NCBI RefSeq assembly: GCF_050948175.1
Contig: NW_027490093.1
Location: forward strand, 2,480,001-2,544,000
Direction of reading: 5' to 3'
Length of the DNA stretch: 64,000 bases
Source of the DNA: Xylocopa sonorina
Lineage: Eukaryota > Arthropoda > Insecta > Hymenoptera > Apidae
The notes below the pieces were generated by a model. It did no database searches. It saw nothing but the letters and a program-made list of their open reading frames with translations, and had not been told where the DNA came from. The position numbers and the translations under genes were made by a program. The first letter of the stretch is position 1. Each line of letters opens with the position of its first letter. Below, piece after piece: positions 27,019-39,199 of the stretch.

Positions 27019-28299
27019 ATCGCGTTTTAAGAAGCATTAGAACTCTATTGCTCCGATAAGTAGACATCTGCAAACGCTATTTCCTAGCAAGGATGTGTCG
27101 CATTTACACTCTCTTTAAGTGAATACGAGGTACACATGACACTTCGCAATTAGTATTATATCTAACCATGAAACATGGAAATGAGATGCGATATCGCGTT
27201 TTGAGAAGCATTAGAATTCCAATGCTACGATACGTAGACATCTGCAAACGCTATTTCCTAGGATGGAAGTGTCGCATTTACATTCTTTTGAAGTGAATAC
27301 GAGGTATACTTAACACTCCACAATGAATATTATATCTTATCATGAAACCAAGAAATGAGAATCGATATCGCGTTTTAAGAAGCATTAGAACCCTAATGCT
27401 ACGATACGTAGACATCTGCAAACGCTATTTCCTAACAAGGAAGTGTCGCATATACATTCATCTGAAGTGAATACGAGGTATACATAACACTCCACAGTGA
27501 ATATTATATCTTATTATGAAACATAGAAACGAGATGCTATATGGCGATTTAAGAAGTATTTGAACTCTATTGCTTCGATACGTAGACATCTGCAAACGCT
27601 ACTTCTTAGCAAGGAAGTGTCGCATTTACATTCTTTTGAAGTGAATACGAGGTATACATAACACTCGACAATGAATATTATATCTTATCATGAAACATAG
27701 AAATGAGATGCGAAATCGCGTTTTGAAAAGTATTAGAAATCTAATGCTACGATACGTAGTCATCTGCGAACGCTATTTCCTAGCAAGCAAGTGTCGCAAA
27801 TACATTCTGCTGAATTGAATACGAGGTACACATGACACTTCGTTCTGAATATTATATCTTATCATGAAACATAGACATGTGATGCGATATCGCGTTTTAA
27901 GAAGCATAAGAACTCTATTGCTTCGATACGGAGACAACTGCAAGTGCTACTTCCTAGTAAGGAAGCGTCGCATTTACATTCATTTGAAGTGTATGGGAGG
28001 TATAAGTGACACTTCGCAATGAATATTATATCTTATTGTGAGACATAGAAGTGATGCGATATCGCGACTTAAGATGCATTAGAACTCTATTGCTTCGGTA
28101 CGTAGATATCTGCAAACTCTATTTCCTAGCAAGGAAGTGTCGCATTTACATTCAGTTGAAGTGTATGCGCGGTGTACATGACACTTCGCAATGAATATTA
28201 TATCTTATCATGAAACATAGAAATGAGATGCAATATCGCGGTTTAAAAAGCATTAGAACTCTGTTGCTTCGATACGTAGACATCTGCAAACGCTATTTC

Positions 28300-28565
28300 C
28301 TAGCAAGGAAGTGTCGCATTCACATCCATTTGAGGTGTAGACGAGGAATACATAGCACTTCGCAATGAATATTATATCTTATCACGGAACATAGAAATCA
28401 TATTCGATATCGCGATTTATGAAGCATTAGAACTGTATTGCTTCGATACGTAGACATCTGGAAACGCGATTTCCAAGAAATGAAGTGTCGCATTTACATT
28501 CAATTGAAGTGTTGACGTGGAGTACATAACCCTTCGCAATGAATACTATATCTTATAACAAGACA
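28300..28565 (+). repeat. Variant dimer also seen at 54,130-54,365 and partly at 30,850-30,995
   Basis: The rare strings gcattcacatccatttg, cttatcacggaacata, gatttccaagaaa and gacgtggagtacataac occur here and in the same order at 54.1 kb, about 25.8 kb away. The second half (28,430-28,565), with taacccttcgc and cttataacaagacatag, recurs at 30,851-30,986 at offset 2,421. The 28 kb and 30.9 kb copies share changes the 54 kb copy lacks. Confidence 0.75.
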
Positions 28566-29644
28566 TAGAAATGGGATGCGATATCGCGTATTAAGAAGCA
28601 TTACCACTCTATTGCTTCGATACGTAGACATCTGGAGACTCTAATTCCTAGGAAGGAAGTGTCGTATTTAAATTCATTTGAAGTGTATGCGAGGTATAAG
28701 TGACACCTCGCAATGAATATTATATCTTATAATGAAACATAGAAATGAGATGTGATATCGAGTTTTAAGAAGCATTAGATCCCTATTGCTACGATACGTA
28801 GACAACTGCAGACGCTATTGCCAGGCAAGGCAGTGTCACATATACGTTCGTTTGTAATGAATACGAGGTATACATGACACTTCGCAATGAATATTATATC
28901 TTAACATGAAACATACAAATGAGATGCGATATCGCGTTTTAGGAAGTATTACAACTCTATTGCTACGATAAGTACACATCAGCAAACGATATTTCCTTGC
29001 CGGGAAGTGTCGCAATTACATTCTTTTGAAGTGAATACGAGGTATACATGACAATTCGCAATGAATATCATATCTTATCATGAGACATAGAAATGTGATG
29101 CGATATCGCGATTTAAGAAGCATTAGAACATTATTGCTTCGATACGTAGACATCTGCCAACGCTATTTCCTAGCAAGGAAGTGTCGCACTTACATACATT
29201 TGAAGTGTATGCGAGGTATACAAGACACTTCGCAATGAATATTATATCTTATCATGAAACATAGAAGTGAGATGCGATATCGCGTTTTGAGAAGCATTAG
29301 AACTCTAATACTACGATACGTAGACATCTGGAAACGCTATTTCCTAGCAAGGGAGTGTCGCATTTGCATTCATTTGAAGTGTATGCGAGGTATACATGAC
29401 ACTTCGCAATGATTATTATATATTATCATGAAACATAGAAATGAGATGCGATATCGCGTTTTGAGAAGCATTAGAAACCTAATGCTACGATACGTAGACA
29501 TGTGCAAACGCTATTTCCTAGCAAGGAAGTGTCACATTTACATTCTTTTGAGGTGAATACGAGGTATACATATCACTCCAGAATGAATATTGTGTCTTAT
29601 CCTGAAAGATGGAAATGAGATACGACATCACGTTTTAAGAAGCA

Positions 29645-29926
29645 CTAGAATTCTATTGCTTCGGTACTTAGACATCTGCAAACGCGATTTCCTAGCAAGG
29701 AAGTGTCGCATTTATATTTTTTTGAAGTGAAAGCGAGGTATACATGTTCGCAATGAATATTATATCTTATCATGAAACATAGAAATGAGATGCGATTTAA
29801 GAAGCAGTAGATATCTATTTCTTCGAAACGTAGACATCTGCCAGCGCTATTTCCTAGCAAGGAAGTGTCGCATTTACATTCTTTTGAAGTGAATACGAGG
29901 TATACATAACACTCCACAATGAACAT
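29645..29926 (+). repeat. Monomers with two small deletions
   Basis: Near 29,747 the junction reads gtatacatgttcgcaatg, lacking about 6 bp of gacact. Near 29,790 the text reads gagatgcgatttaagaag, lacking about 9 bp around atatcgc. The combined loss is a multiple of three, which keeps one chance reading frame on the minus strand open. No coding meaning is inferred. Confidence 0.65.
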
Positions 29927-32900
29927 TATATCTTATCATGAAACATAGAAATGGGATGCGATATCGCGATTTGAGATGATTTAGAACTCTAATGCTACGA
30001 TACGTATACATCTGCAAACGCTATTTCCCAGCAAGGAAGTGTCGCATTTACATTCTTTTGAAGTGAATACGAGGTATACACAACACTCCACAATGAATAT
30101 TATATCTTATCATGAAACATAGATATGAGATGCGACATCTCGTTTTAAGAAGCATTAGAAACCTATTGCTTCGATAAGTAGACATCTGCAAACGCTACTT
30201 CCTAGGAATGAAGTGTCGCATTTACATTCTTTTGAAGTGATAACGAGGTATTCATGACACTTCGCAATGAATATTATATCTTATCGTGAAACATAGAAAT
30301 GAGGTGCGATATCTTGTTTTAAGAAGCTTTAGAACTCTATTGCTATGGAGCGTAGACATCTGCGCACGCTATTTAAGAGCAGGGAAGTGTCGCATTTACA
30401 TTCTTTTGAAGTGAATACGAAGTATATATGATACTTCGCAATTAATATTATAACATATCACGAAACATAGAAATCAGATCCGACATCTCGTTTTAAGAAG
30501 CATTAGACTCTATTGTTTCGATACGGAGACATCTGCAAACGCTATTTCCTAGCAAGGAAGTGTCGCATACACATTCTTTTGAAGTGAATACGAGGTATAC
30601 ACGACACTTTGCAATGAATATTATATCTTATCAAGAAACATAGAAATGAGATGCGACATCACGTTTTAAGAAGCAATAGAACTCTATTGCTTCGATACGT
30701 AGGCATCTGCAAGAGCTATTTCCCAGCAAGGAAGTATCGCATTTACATTCTTTTGAAGTGAATACGAGGTATACAACACTTCGCAATGAATATTATATCT
30801 TATCACGAAACATAGAAATGAGATGCGATATCGCGAGTTAAGAAGCATTAGAACTCTATTGCTTCGATACGTAGACATCTGGAAACGCGATTTCCAAGAA
30901 AGGAAGTGTCGCATTTACATTCAATTGAAGTGTTGACGTGGAGTACATAACCCTTCGCAATGAATACTATATCTTATAACAAGACATAGAAATGAGATGC
31001 GATATCGCGTTTTAAGAAGCATTAGAATTCTGTTGCTGCGATACTTAGACATCTGCGAACGCTATTTCCTAGCAAGGAAGTGTCGCATTTACATTCATTT
31101 GAAGTGTATGTGAGGTATAAGTGACACATCGCAATGATTATTTTATCTCACCATGAAACATAGAAATGAGATGCGATATCTCGTTTTATGAAGCATTAGA
31201 ACACTATTGCTTCGATACGTAGACATCTGTCAACGCTATTTCCTAGCAAGGAAGCGCCGCATTAACATTCTTTTGAAGTGAATACGAGGTATTCATGACA
31301 CTTCGCAATGAATATTATATCTTAACGTGAAACATTGAAATGAGATGCGATATCGCGTTTTCAGAAGCATTAGAACTCTATTGCTACGATACGTAGACAG
31401 CTGGAAACGTAATATTCTAGAAAGGATGTGTCGCATTTACATTCATTTGATGTGTGTGCGAGGTATACATGACACTTCGCAATGAATAGTATATCTTATC
31501 ATGAAACGTAGAAATGAGATGCGATATCGCTATTTAAGAAGCATTAGAACTCTATTGCTTCGATACGTAGAGATCTGAAAACGCTATTTCCTAGCACGGA
31601 AGTGTCGCATTTACATTCCTTTGAAGTGTAGACGAGGACTACATAACACATCAAAATGAATATTATATCTCATCATAAAACATAGACATGAAACTCGATA
31701 TCGCTATTTAAAAAGAATTAGATCTCTATTGCTACGATACGCAGACATCTGCAATCGCTATTTCCTAGGAAGGAAGTGTCGCATTTACATTCTTTTGAAG
31801 TGGATACGAGGTATACATAACACTCCGTAATGAGTATTATATCTTATCCTAATACAGAAATGAGGTGCTACATCTCGTTTTAAGAAACATTAGAACCCTA
31901 TTGCTTCGATACTTAGGTATTTGCCAACGCTATTTCCTAGGAATGAAGTGTCGCCTTTTAATTCGTTTGAAGTGTATGCGTGGAATACAAAGTCCCTTCG
32001 CAATGAAAATTATATCTTATCATGAAACATAGAAATGAGATACGATATCGCGTTTTGAGATGCTTTAGAAATCTATTGCTTCGATACGTAGACATCTGCA
32101 AGCGCTATTTCCTAGCAAGGAAGTTTCGAATTTACATTGCTTTGAAATAAAGACGAGGTATACATAACATTCCACAATGAATATTATATCTTATCCTGAA
32201 ACGCAGAAATGGGATGCGATATCGCGCTAAAAACGCATTAGAACTCTATTGCTACGATACGTAGACATCTGCAAACGCTATTTAATAGCAAGGAAGAGTC
32301 GCATTTGCATTCATTTGAAGTGAATACGAGGTACACATAACATTCCACAAAGAATATTGTACCTTATCACGAATCATAGAAATGAAATGCGATATCACGA
32401 TTTAAGAAGCATTAGAACTCTATTGCTTCGATACGGAGACATCTGCAAACGCTACTTCCTAGCAAGGAAGTTCCGCATTTACATTCTTTTGCAGTGAATA
32501 TGAGGTATACATGACACTTCGCAATGAATATTATATATTTATCATGAGACATAGAAATGAGATGCGATATCGCGTTTTAAGAAGCATTAGAAATCTATTG
32601 CTTCGATACGTAGACATCTGGAAACGTAATTTCCTAGAAAGGAGGTGTCGCATTTACATACAATTGAAGTGTAGGCGAGGAATACATAACACTTCGCAAT
32701 GAATATTATATCTTATCATGAAACATAGAAATGAGATGCGATATCGCGTTTTACGGAGCATTAGAACTCAATTGCTACGATACGTAGACATCTGGAAACG
32801 CTACTTCCAAGCATGGAAGTGTCGCCTTTACATTCTTATTAAGTGTAGACGAGATATATATAACCATTCGCAATGAATATTATATCTTATCATGAAACAT

Positions 32901-33277
32901 AGAAATGAGGAGCGATATCGCGACTTAAGAAGCACTAGATCACTATTGCTACGCAACGTAGACAACTGCAAACGCTATTTCCTAGCAAGGAAGTGTAGCA
33001 CTTACATTCTTTTGAAGGGAATACGTGGTATACGTGACACTTCGCAATGAATATTATATCTTATCACGAAACATAGAAATGAGATGCGATATCGCGTTTT
33101 ACGGAGTATTAGAACTCAATTGCTACGATACGTAGACATCTGCAAACGCTATTTCCAAGCATAGAAGTGTCGGATTTATATTCTTTTGAAGAGAATACGA
33201 GGTATACATGACACTTCGCAATGAATCTTATATTTTATCATGAAACATAGAAATGGGATGCGATATCGCGTTTTAAG

Positions 33278-33802
33278 AAGCATTAGAAATCTATTGCTTC
33301 GATACGTAGACATCTGGAAACGTAATTTCCTAGAAAGGAGGTGTCGCATTTACATACAATTGAAGTGTAGGCGAGGAATACATAACACTTCGCAATGAAT
33401 ATTATATCTTATCATGAAACACAGAAATGAGGTGCAATATCGCGAATTAAAAGGCATTAGAACACTATTGCTACGATACGTAGACATCTGCAAACGCTAT
33501 TTCCTAGCAAGGAAGTGTCGCAATTACATTCTTTTGAAGTGAATACGAGGCATACGTGACACTACGCAATGAATATAATATCTTGTCATAAAACATAGAA
33601 ATGGGATGCGATATCGCGATTTAAGCAGCATTAGAACTTTATTGCTTCGATACGGAGACATGTGCCAACGCTATTTCCTAGCAAGGAAGTGTCGCATTTA
33701 CATTCATTTGAAGTGTATGCGAGGTATACAAGACACTTCGCAATGAATAATATATCTTTTCATGAAACATAGAAATTGTATGCGATATGGCGATTTAAGA
33801 AG
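33278..33802 (+). repeat. Three monomers present in block B but not block A
   Basis: The A-B offset rises by exactly 522 bp across this stretch. Its first part (about 33,240-33,420) is a near copy of 32,544-32,724 at offset 696 (four monomers), sharing ggaaacgtaatttcctag and catacaattgaagtg. This indicates a local duplication just upstream of the gain. The alternative, loss from block A, cannot be excluded. Confidence 0.75.
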
Positions 33803-34207
33803 AATTAGAACTCTATTGCTACGATACGTAGGCATCTGCAAACGCTATTTCCTAGCAAGGAAGTGTCGCATTTACATTCTTTTGAAGCGAATACGAGGTA
33901 TACATAACACTGAACAATGAATATTATATCTTATCATGAAACATAGAAATGGGATGCGATATCGCGATTTAAGAAGCATTAGGGCTCCAATGCTACGATA
34001 CGTGGACATCTGCCAACGCTATTTCCTAGCAAGGAAGTGTCGCATTTACATTCATTCGAAGTGTAGACGAGGAATACATTACACTTCGTAATGAATATTA
34101 TATCTTATCACGAAACATAGAAATGAGATGCGATATCGCGATTTAATGTGCATTTGCAATCTATTGCTTCGATACGTGGAAATCTGGAAACGCTATTTCC
34201 TCGCAAG

Positions 34208-34301
34208 GAAGTGTGGTATTTACAATCTTTTTAAGTGCAGACGATGTATTCGTGGAAGTGTGGCATTTACAATCTTTTGTACTGCAGACGAGGTATACAT
34301 A
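34208..34301 (+). repeat. Block B copy of the 47-bp partial duplication
   Basis: Same structure as at 829-922, at the block offset of 33,379 and identical in the stretch 34,128-34,367 as far as I can read. This confirms that the internal duplication was already present when the blocks were copied. Confidence 0.82.
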
Positions 34302-34829
34302 ACACTTCGCAATGAATATTATGTCATGTCACAAAACATAGAAATGGGATGTGATATCGCGTTTTAAGAAGCATTAGAACTCTCTTGCTTCTATACGTAG
34401 ACATCTGGAAGCGTTATTTCCTAGCGGGGAAGGGTGTCATTTACATTCTTTTGAAGTGTAGACGAGGTATACATAACACTTCGCAACGAATATTATATCT
34501 TATATTGAATCATAGAAATGGGTTGCTGTATCCCGTTTTATGAAGCATGAGAACTCTATTGCTTCCATACGTAGACATCTGGAAACACTATTTCCTAGCA
34601 AGCAAGTGAGACATTTACATTCCTTTGACGTGCAGACGAGGTATACATAACACTTCGCAATGAAATTTGTATCTTATCATGAAACATAGAAGAGAGATGC
34701 GATATCTGCGATTTAAGAAGCACTAGGACTCTATTGCTTCGATACTTAGACATGTGGAAACGCATTTCCTAGCAAGGAAGTGTGGCATTTACATTCTTGT
34801 GAAGTGTAGACGATTTATACATAACACTT

Positions 34830-36541
34830 CGCAATGAATACTATATCTAATCATGAAACATAGAAATGAATAACGATTTCGCGTTCTAAGAAGCATTAGA
34901 TCACTATTGCTTCGATACGTAGATTTCTGGAAACGCTAGTTCCTAGCAAAGACGTATGACATTCACATTCTACTGAGGTGTATACGAGGTATACATAACA
35001 CTTTGCAATGAATATTATATGTTATCATGAAGAATAGAAATGGGAATCGACATCGCGTTTTAAGAAGCATTTGAACTCTATTGCTACGATACGTAAACAT
35101 CTGTAAACGCTATTTCCTAGCAAGGAAGAGTCGCATTTACATTCTTTTGAAGTGAGTACGAGGTATACATGACACTACGCAATGAATATTATATCTTATC
35201 ACGAATCATAGAAATGAGATGCGATATCGCGTTTTAAGTAGCATTAGAACTCTATTGCTTCGATACGCACAGTTCTGGAAACGCTACTTTCTAGGAAGGA
35301 AGTGTCGCATTTACATTCGTTTGAAGTGAATATGAGGAGTACATAACACTTCGCAATGAATATTATATCTTATCATGAAACATAGAAATGAGATGCAATA
35401 TCGCGCTTTTAGAAGCGTTAGAAATCTATTGCAACGATACGCAGACATCTGGAAACGCTATTTCCTGGAAAGGAAGTGTCGCCTTTACATTCTTTCGAAG
35501 TGAATACGGGATATACATAACACTCCACAATGAATATTATATCTTATCATTAAACATGGAAATGAGAAGCATATCGCGATTAAAGGGCATTAGAAATCTA
35601 TTGCTACGATACGTAGATATCTGCAAACGCTATTTCCTAGCAAGGCAGTGTCGCATTTAGATTCATTTGAAGTGAATACGTGGAATACGTCACACTTCGC
35701 AATGAATATTATATTTTGTCATGAAACATGGAAATGTGATGCGTTATCCCGATTTAAGAAGCAATTAAAATCTACTTCTTCGATACGGAGAAATCTGCAA
35801 ACGCTATTTCTTAGCATGGAAGTGTCGCGTTTACATTCTTTTGAAGAGAATCCGAGGTATACATTATACTTCGCAGTGAATATTATATCTAATTATGAAA
35901 CGTAGAAATGAGATGCGATATCGCGTTTTAAAAAGCATTAGAACCCTATTGCTGCGAAACGTAGATATCTGCGAACGCCATTTAATAGAAAGAAAGTGTC
36001 GCATTTACTTTCTCTTGAAGTGAATACGAGGTATACATGACATTCCGCAATGAATGTTATATCTTATCATGAAACATATAAATGAGATGCGATATCGCGT
36101 TTTTAGTAGCATTAGAAGTCTAATGCTACGATACGTAGATATCTGGAAACGCTATTTCCTAGCAAGGAAGTGTCGCATTTACTTTCTTTTGAAGTGAATG
36201 CGAGGTATACATAACACTCCACAATGAATATTATATCTTATCATGAAGCATATAAATGAGAAGCGGTTTCGCGTTTTAAGAAGCATTAGAACTCTATTGC
36301 TACGATACGTAGATATCTGCTGACGCTATATCCTAGCAAGGAAGTGTCGCATTTTCAATCTTTTGAAGCGAATACGAGGTATACATAACAATCCATAATG
36401 AATATTATATCTTATCATAAAACATAGAAATGAGATGCGATATCGCGCTCTAAGAAGGATTAGAACACCATTGCTACGATACGTAGATATCTGCATTCGC
36501 TATTTCCTAGCAAGGAAGTGTCGCATTTACATTCTTTTGAA
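34830..36541 (+). repeat. About ten monomers replacing three in block A
   Basis: Block A has roughly 540 bp (1,450-1,990) between two aligned parts, while block B has about 1.7 kb. The offset change is 1,172 bp, which is seven monomers less the extra 45 bp of the unusual monomer at 1,570 in block A. The monomers here are ordinary and divergent. The last 270 bp or so is an out-of-register copy of 5,443-5,716. Confidence 0.72.
36174..36447 (+). repeat. Out-of-register patch copied from the 5.4-5.7 kb type
   Basis: Matches 5,443-5,716 at constant offset 30,731 with few differences, through cgcatttactttc, agaagcggtttcgcg, cattttcaatc and aacaatccataatg. The surrounding block B sequence aligns to block A at offsets of 33.4-34.6 kb, so this patch is displaced by about 22 monomers. 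Its borders are where gcgctctaag (here) replaces gcgttttaag, and upstream near ctatttcctag. Confidence 0.78.
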
Positions 36542-39199
36542 GTGAGTTCGAGGTATACATAACACTCCACAATGAATATTATATCTTATCATGAAACATA
36601 GAAATGAGATGCGATATCGCGTTTTAAGTAGCATTAGATCTCTATAACTTCGTTGCGTAGACATCTGAGAACGCCATTTCCTAGCAAGGAAGGTTCGCAT
36701 TTACATTCATTTGAAGTGTAGACGAGGAATACATAACATCGCATCGCATTGAGTATTATATCTTATCATGAGACATAAAAATGAGATGCGATATCGCGTT
36801 ATAAGAAGCATTTGAACTCTATTGCTGCGATACGTTAACATCTGCAAACGCTATGTCCTAGCAAGGAAGTGTCGCATTTACATTCTTTTGAAGAGAAAAC
36901 GTGGTATTCATGATGCACCGAATTGAATATTATAACTGATCATGAAACATAGAAATGTGATGCGATATCGCGTTCCGAGAAGCATTAGAACTCTATTGCT
37001 ACGATACGTAGATTTCTGCAGACGCTATTTCTTAGCAAGGAAGTGTCGCATTTATATTCATTTGAAGTGTAGACGAGATATACATAACACTGCACAATGA
37101 ATATTATATCTTATCATGAAACGTAGAAGTGAGATGCGATATCGCGATTTAAGAAGCATTACATCTCTATTGCTTCGATTCGTAGACATCTGCAAACGCT
37201 AGTTCCTAGCAAGGAAGTGTCGCATTTACATTCATTTGAAGTATATGCGAGGAATACAAGACACTGCGCAATGAATATTATATCTTATCATGGAACATAC
37301 AAACGAAATGCGATATTGCGATTTAAGGAGCATAAGAACTCTATTGCTTCGACACGTAGCCGTCTGAAAGCGCTACTTCCCTGCAAGGAAGTGTCGCATT
37401 TACATTCTTTTGAAAGGAATACAAGGTATACATGACACTGCACAATGAATATTATATCTTATTGTAAAACATAGAAATGAGATGCCATACCTCGTTTTAA
37501 GAAGCATTAGAACACTCTTTCTTCGATCCGCAGACAACTGCCATCGCTATGTCCTAGCAAGGAAGTGTTGCATTTACATTCATTTGAAGTGAATACGAGG
37601 TATACATAACACCGCACAATGAATATTATATCTTATAGTGTGATTTCGAAATGAGATGCTATATCGCGATTTGAGAAGCATTAGAACCCCTTTAATACGA
37701 TACGTAGACATCTGCAATCGCTATTTCCTAGCAAGGAATTGTCGCATTTACGTTCTTTTCAAACAAATACAAGGTATACATGACACGTCGCAATGAATAT
37801 TATATCTTATCATGAAACATATAAATGAGATGCGCTATGGCGTTTTAAGAAGCATTAGAAATCTATTGCTACGATACGTAGGCAACTGCAAACGCTATTT
37901 CCTAGCAAGGAAGTGTCGCAATTACATTCTATTGAAAGGAATACGAGGTGTACATGACACTTCGCAATGAATATGATATCTTATCATGAATCATAGAAAT
38001 GAGATGCGTTATGACGATTTAAGAAGCATTATAATTCTATTGGTTCGATACGTAGACATCTGCAAATGATATTTCCTAGCAAGGAAGTGACGCATTATAA
38101 TTCTTTTGAAGTGAATACGAGGTATTGATAACACTGCACAATGAATATTATATCTTATCATGAAACATTGAAATGAGATGCGATATCGCGATATAAGCAG
38201 CATTACAAATCTATTGCTTCGATACGTAGACATCTGCAAACTCTACTTCCTAGCAAGGAAGTGTCGCATTTACATTCATTTGAAGTGAATACGAAGTATA
38301 CATGACACTCCGCAATGAATATTATATCTTATCCTAAAACAGAAATGAGGTGCGATATCTCGTTTTAAGAAACATTAGAAATCTATTGCTTCGATACGTA
38401 GACATCTGCAAACGCTACCTCCTAGCAAAGGAAGTGTCGCATTTACATTCTTTTGTAGTGAATTCGAGGTATACATAACACTCCACAATGAATATTATAT
38501 CTTATCATGAAGCATATAAATGAGAAGCGGTTTCGCGTTTTAAGAAGCATTAGAACTCTATTGCTACGATACGTAGACATCTGCAAACGCTATTTACTAG
38601 TAAGGAAGTGTCGTATTTACAATCTTTTGAAGAGAAAACCTGGTATACATGATACACCTTAATGAATATTATATCTTATCATAAAACATAGAAATAAGAT
38701 GCGATATGACGATTTAAGAAGCAATAGAACACTACAGCTTCGATACGTAGACATCTGCAAACGCTACTTCCTAGCATGGAAGTGTCGTATTTACATTCAT
38801 TTGAAGTGTATGCGAGGTATACATGACACTCCACAATGGATATTATGTCTTATCATGAAACATAGAAATGGGGTGCGATATCGCGTTTTAAGAAGCATTA
38901 GAAATCTATTGCTACGCAGCTATCTGCAGACGCTATTTCCTAGCAAGGAAGTGACGCATTTACAATCTTTTGAAGTGAATACGAGGTATACATAACAGTC
39001 CACTATGAATATTATATCTTATCATGTAACATAGAAATGAGATTCGATATGGCTATTTAAAAAGCATTAGAACTCTATTGCTTCGATACGTAGACAACTG
39101 CAAACGCTACTTCCTAGCAAGGAAGTGTCGCGTTTACATTCATTTGAAGTGTATGGAGATATACATGACACATCGCAATGATTATTATATCTTATTATG

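Larger units (their letters stand above)
20740..32857 (+). repeat. Divergent satellite block without long recent duplication
   Basis: About 70 monomers of the same family and orientation, no gene and no foreign DNA. I saw no block of more than about two monomers repeated at near identity inside it. It contains shortened monomers and several dimer-sized relatives of other parts of the window, listed separately. It looks like older array that the recent expansions have not overwritten. Confidence 0.85.
32858..39199 (+). repeat. Block B: second copy of block A with monomer-scale gains and losses
   Basis: Starts at the same atataaccattcgcaatg string as position 1, though the window edge hides whether the match extends further left in block A. 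Aligned parts are 32,858-33,277, 33,803-~34,820, 36,542-~36,998 and ~37,010-39,195. Differences from block A include a 3-bp insertion near 36,740 (acatcgcatcgcattg against acacatcgcattg), absence of one monomer (block A about 2,455-2,628), and whole-monomer insertions listed separately. Beyond 39,200 it no longer follows block A and jumps to sequence like 9,511. Confidence 0.88.
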
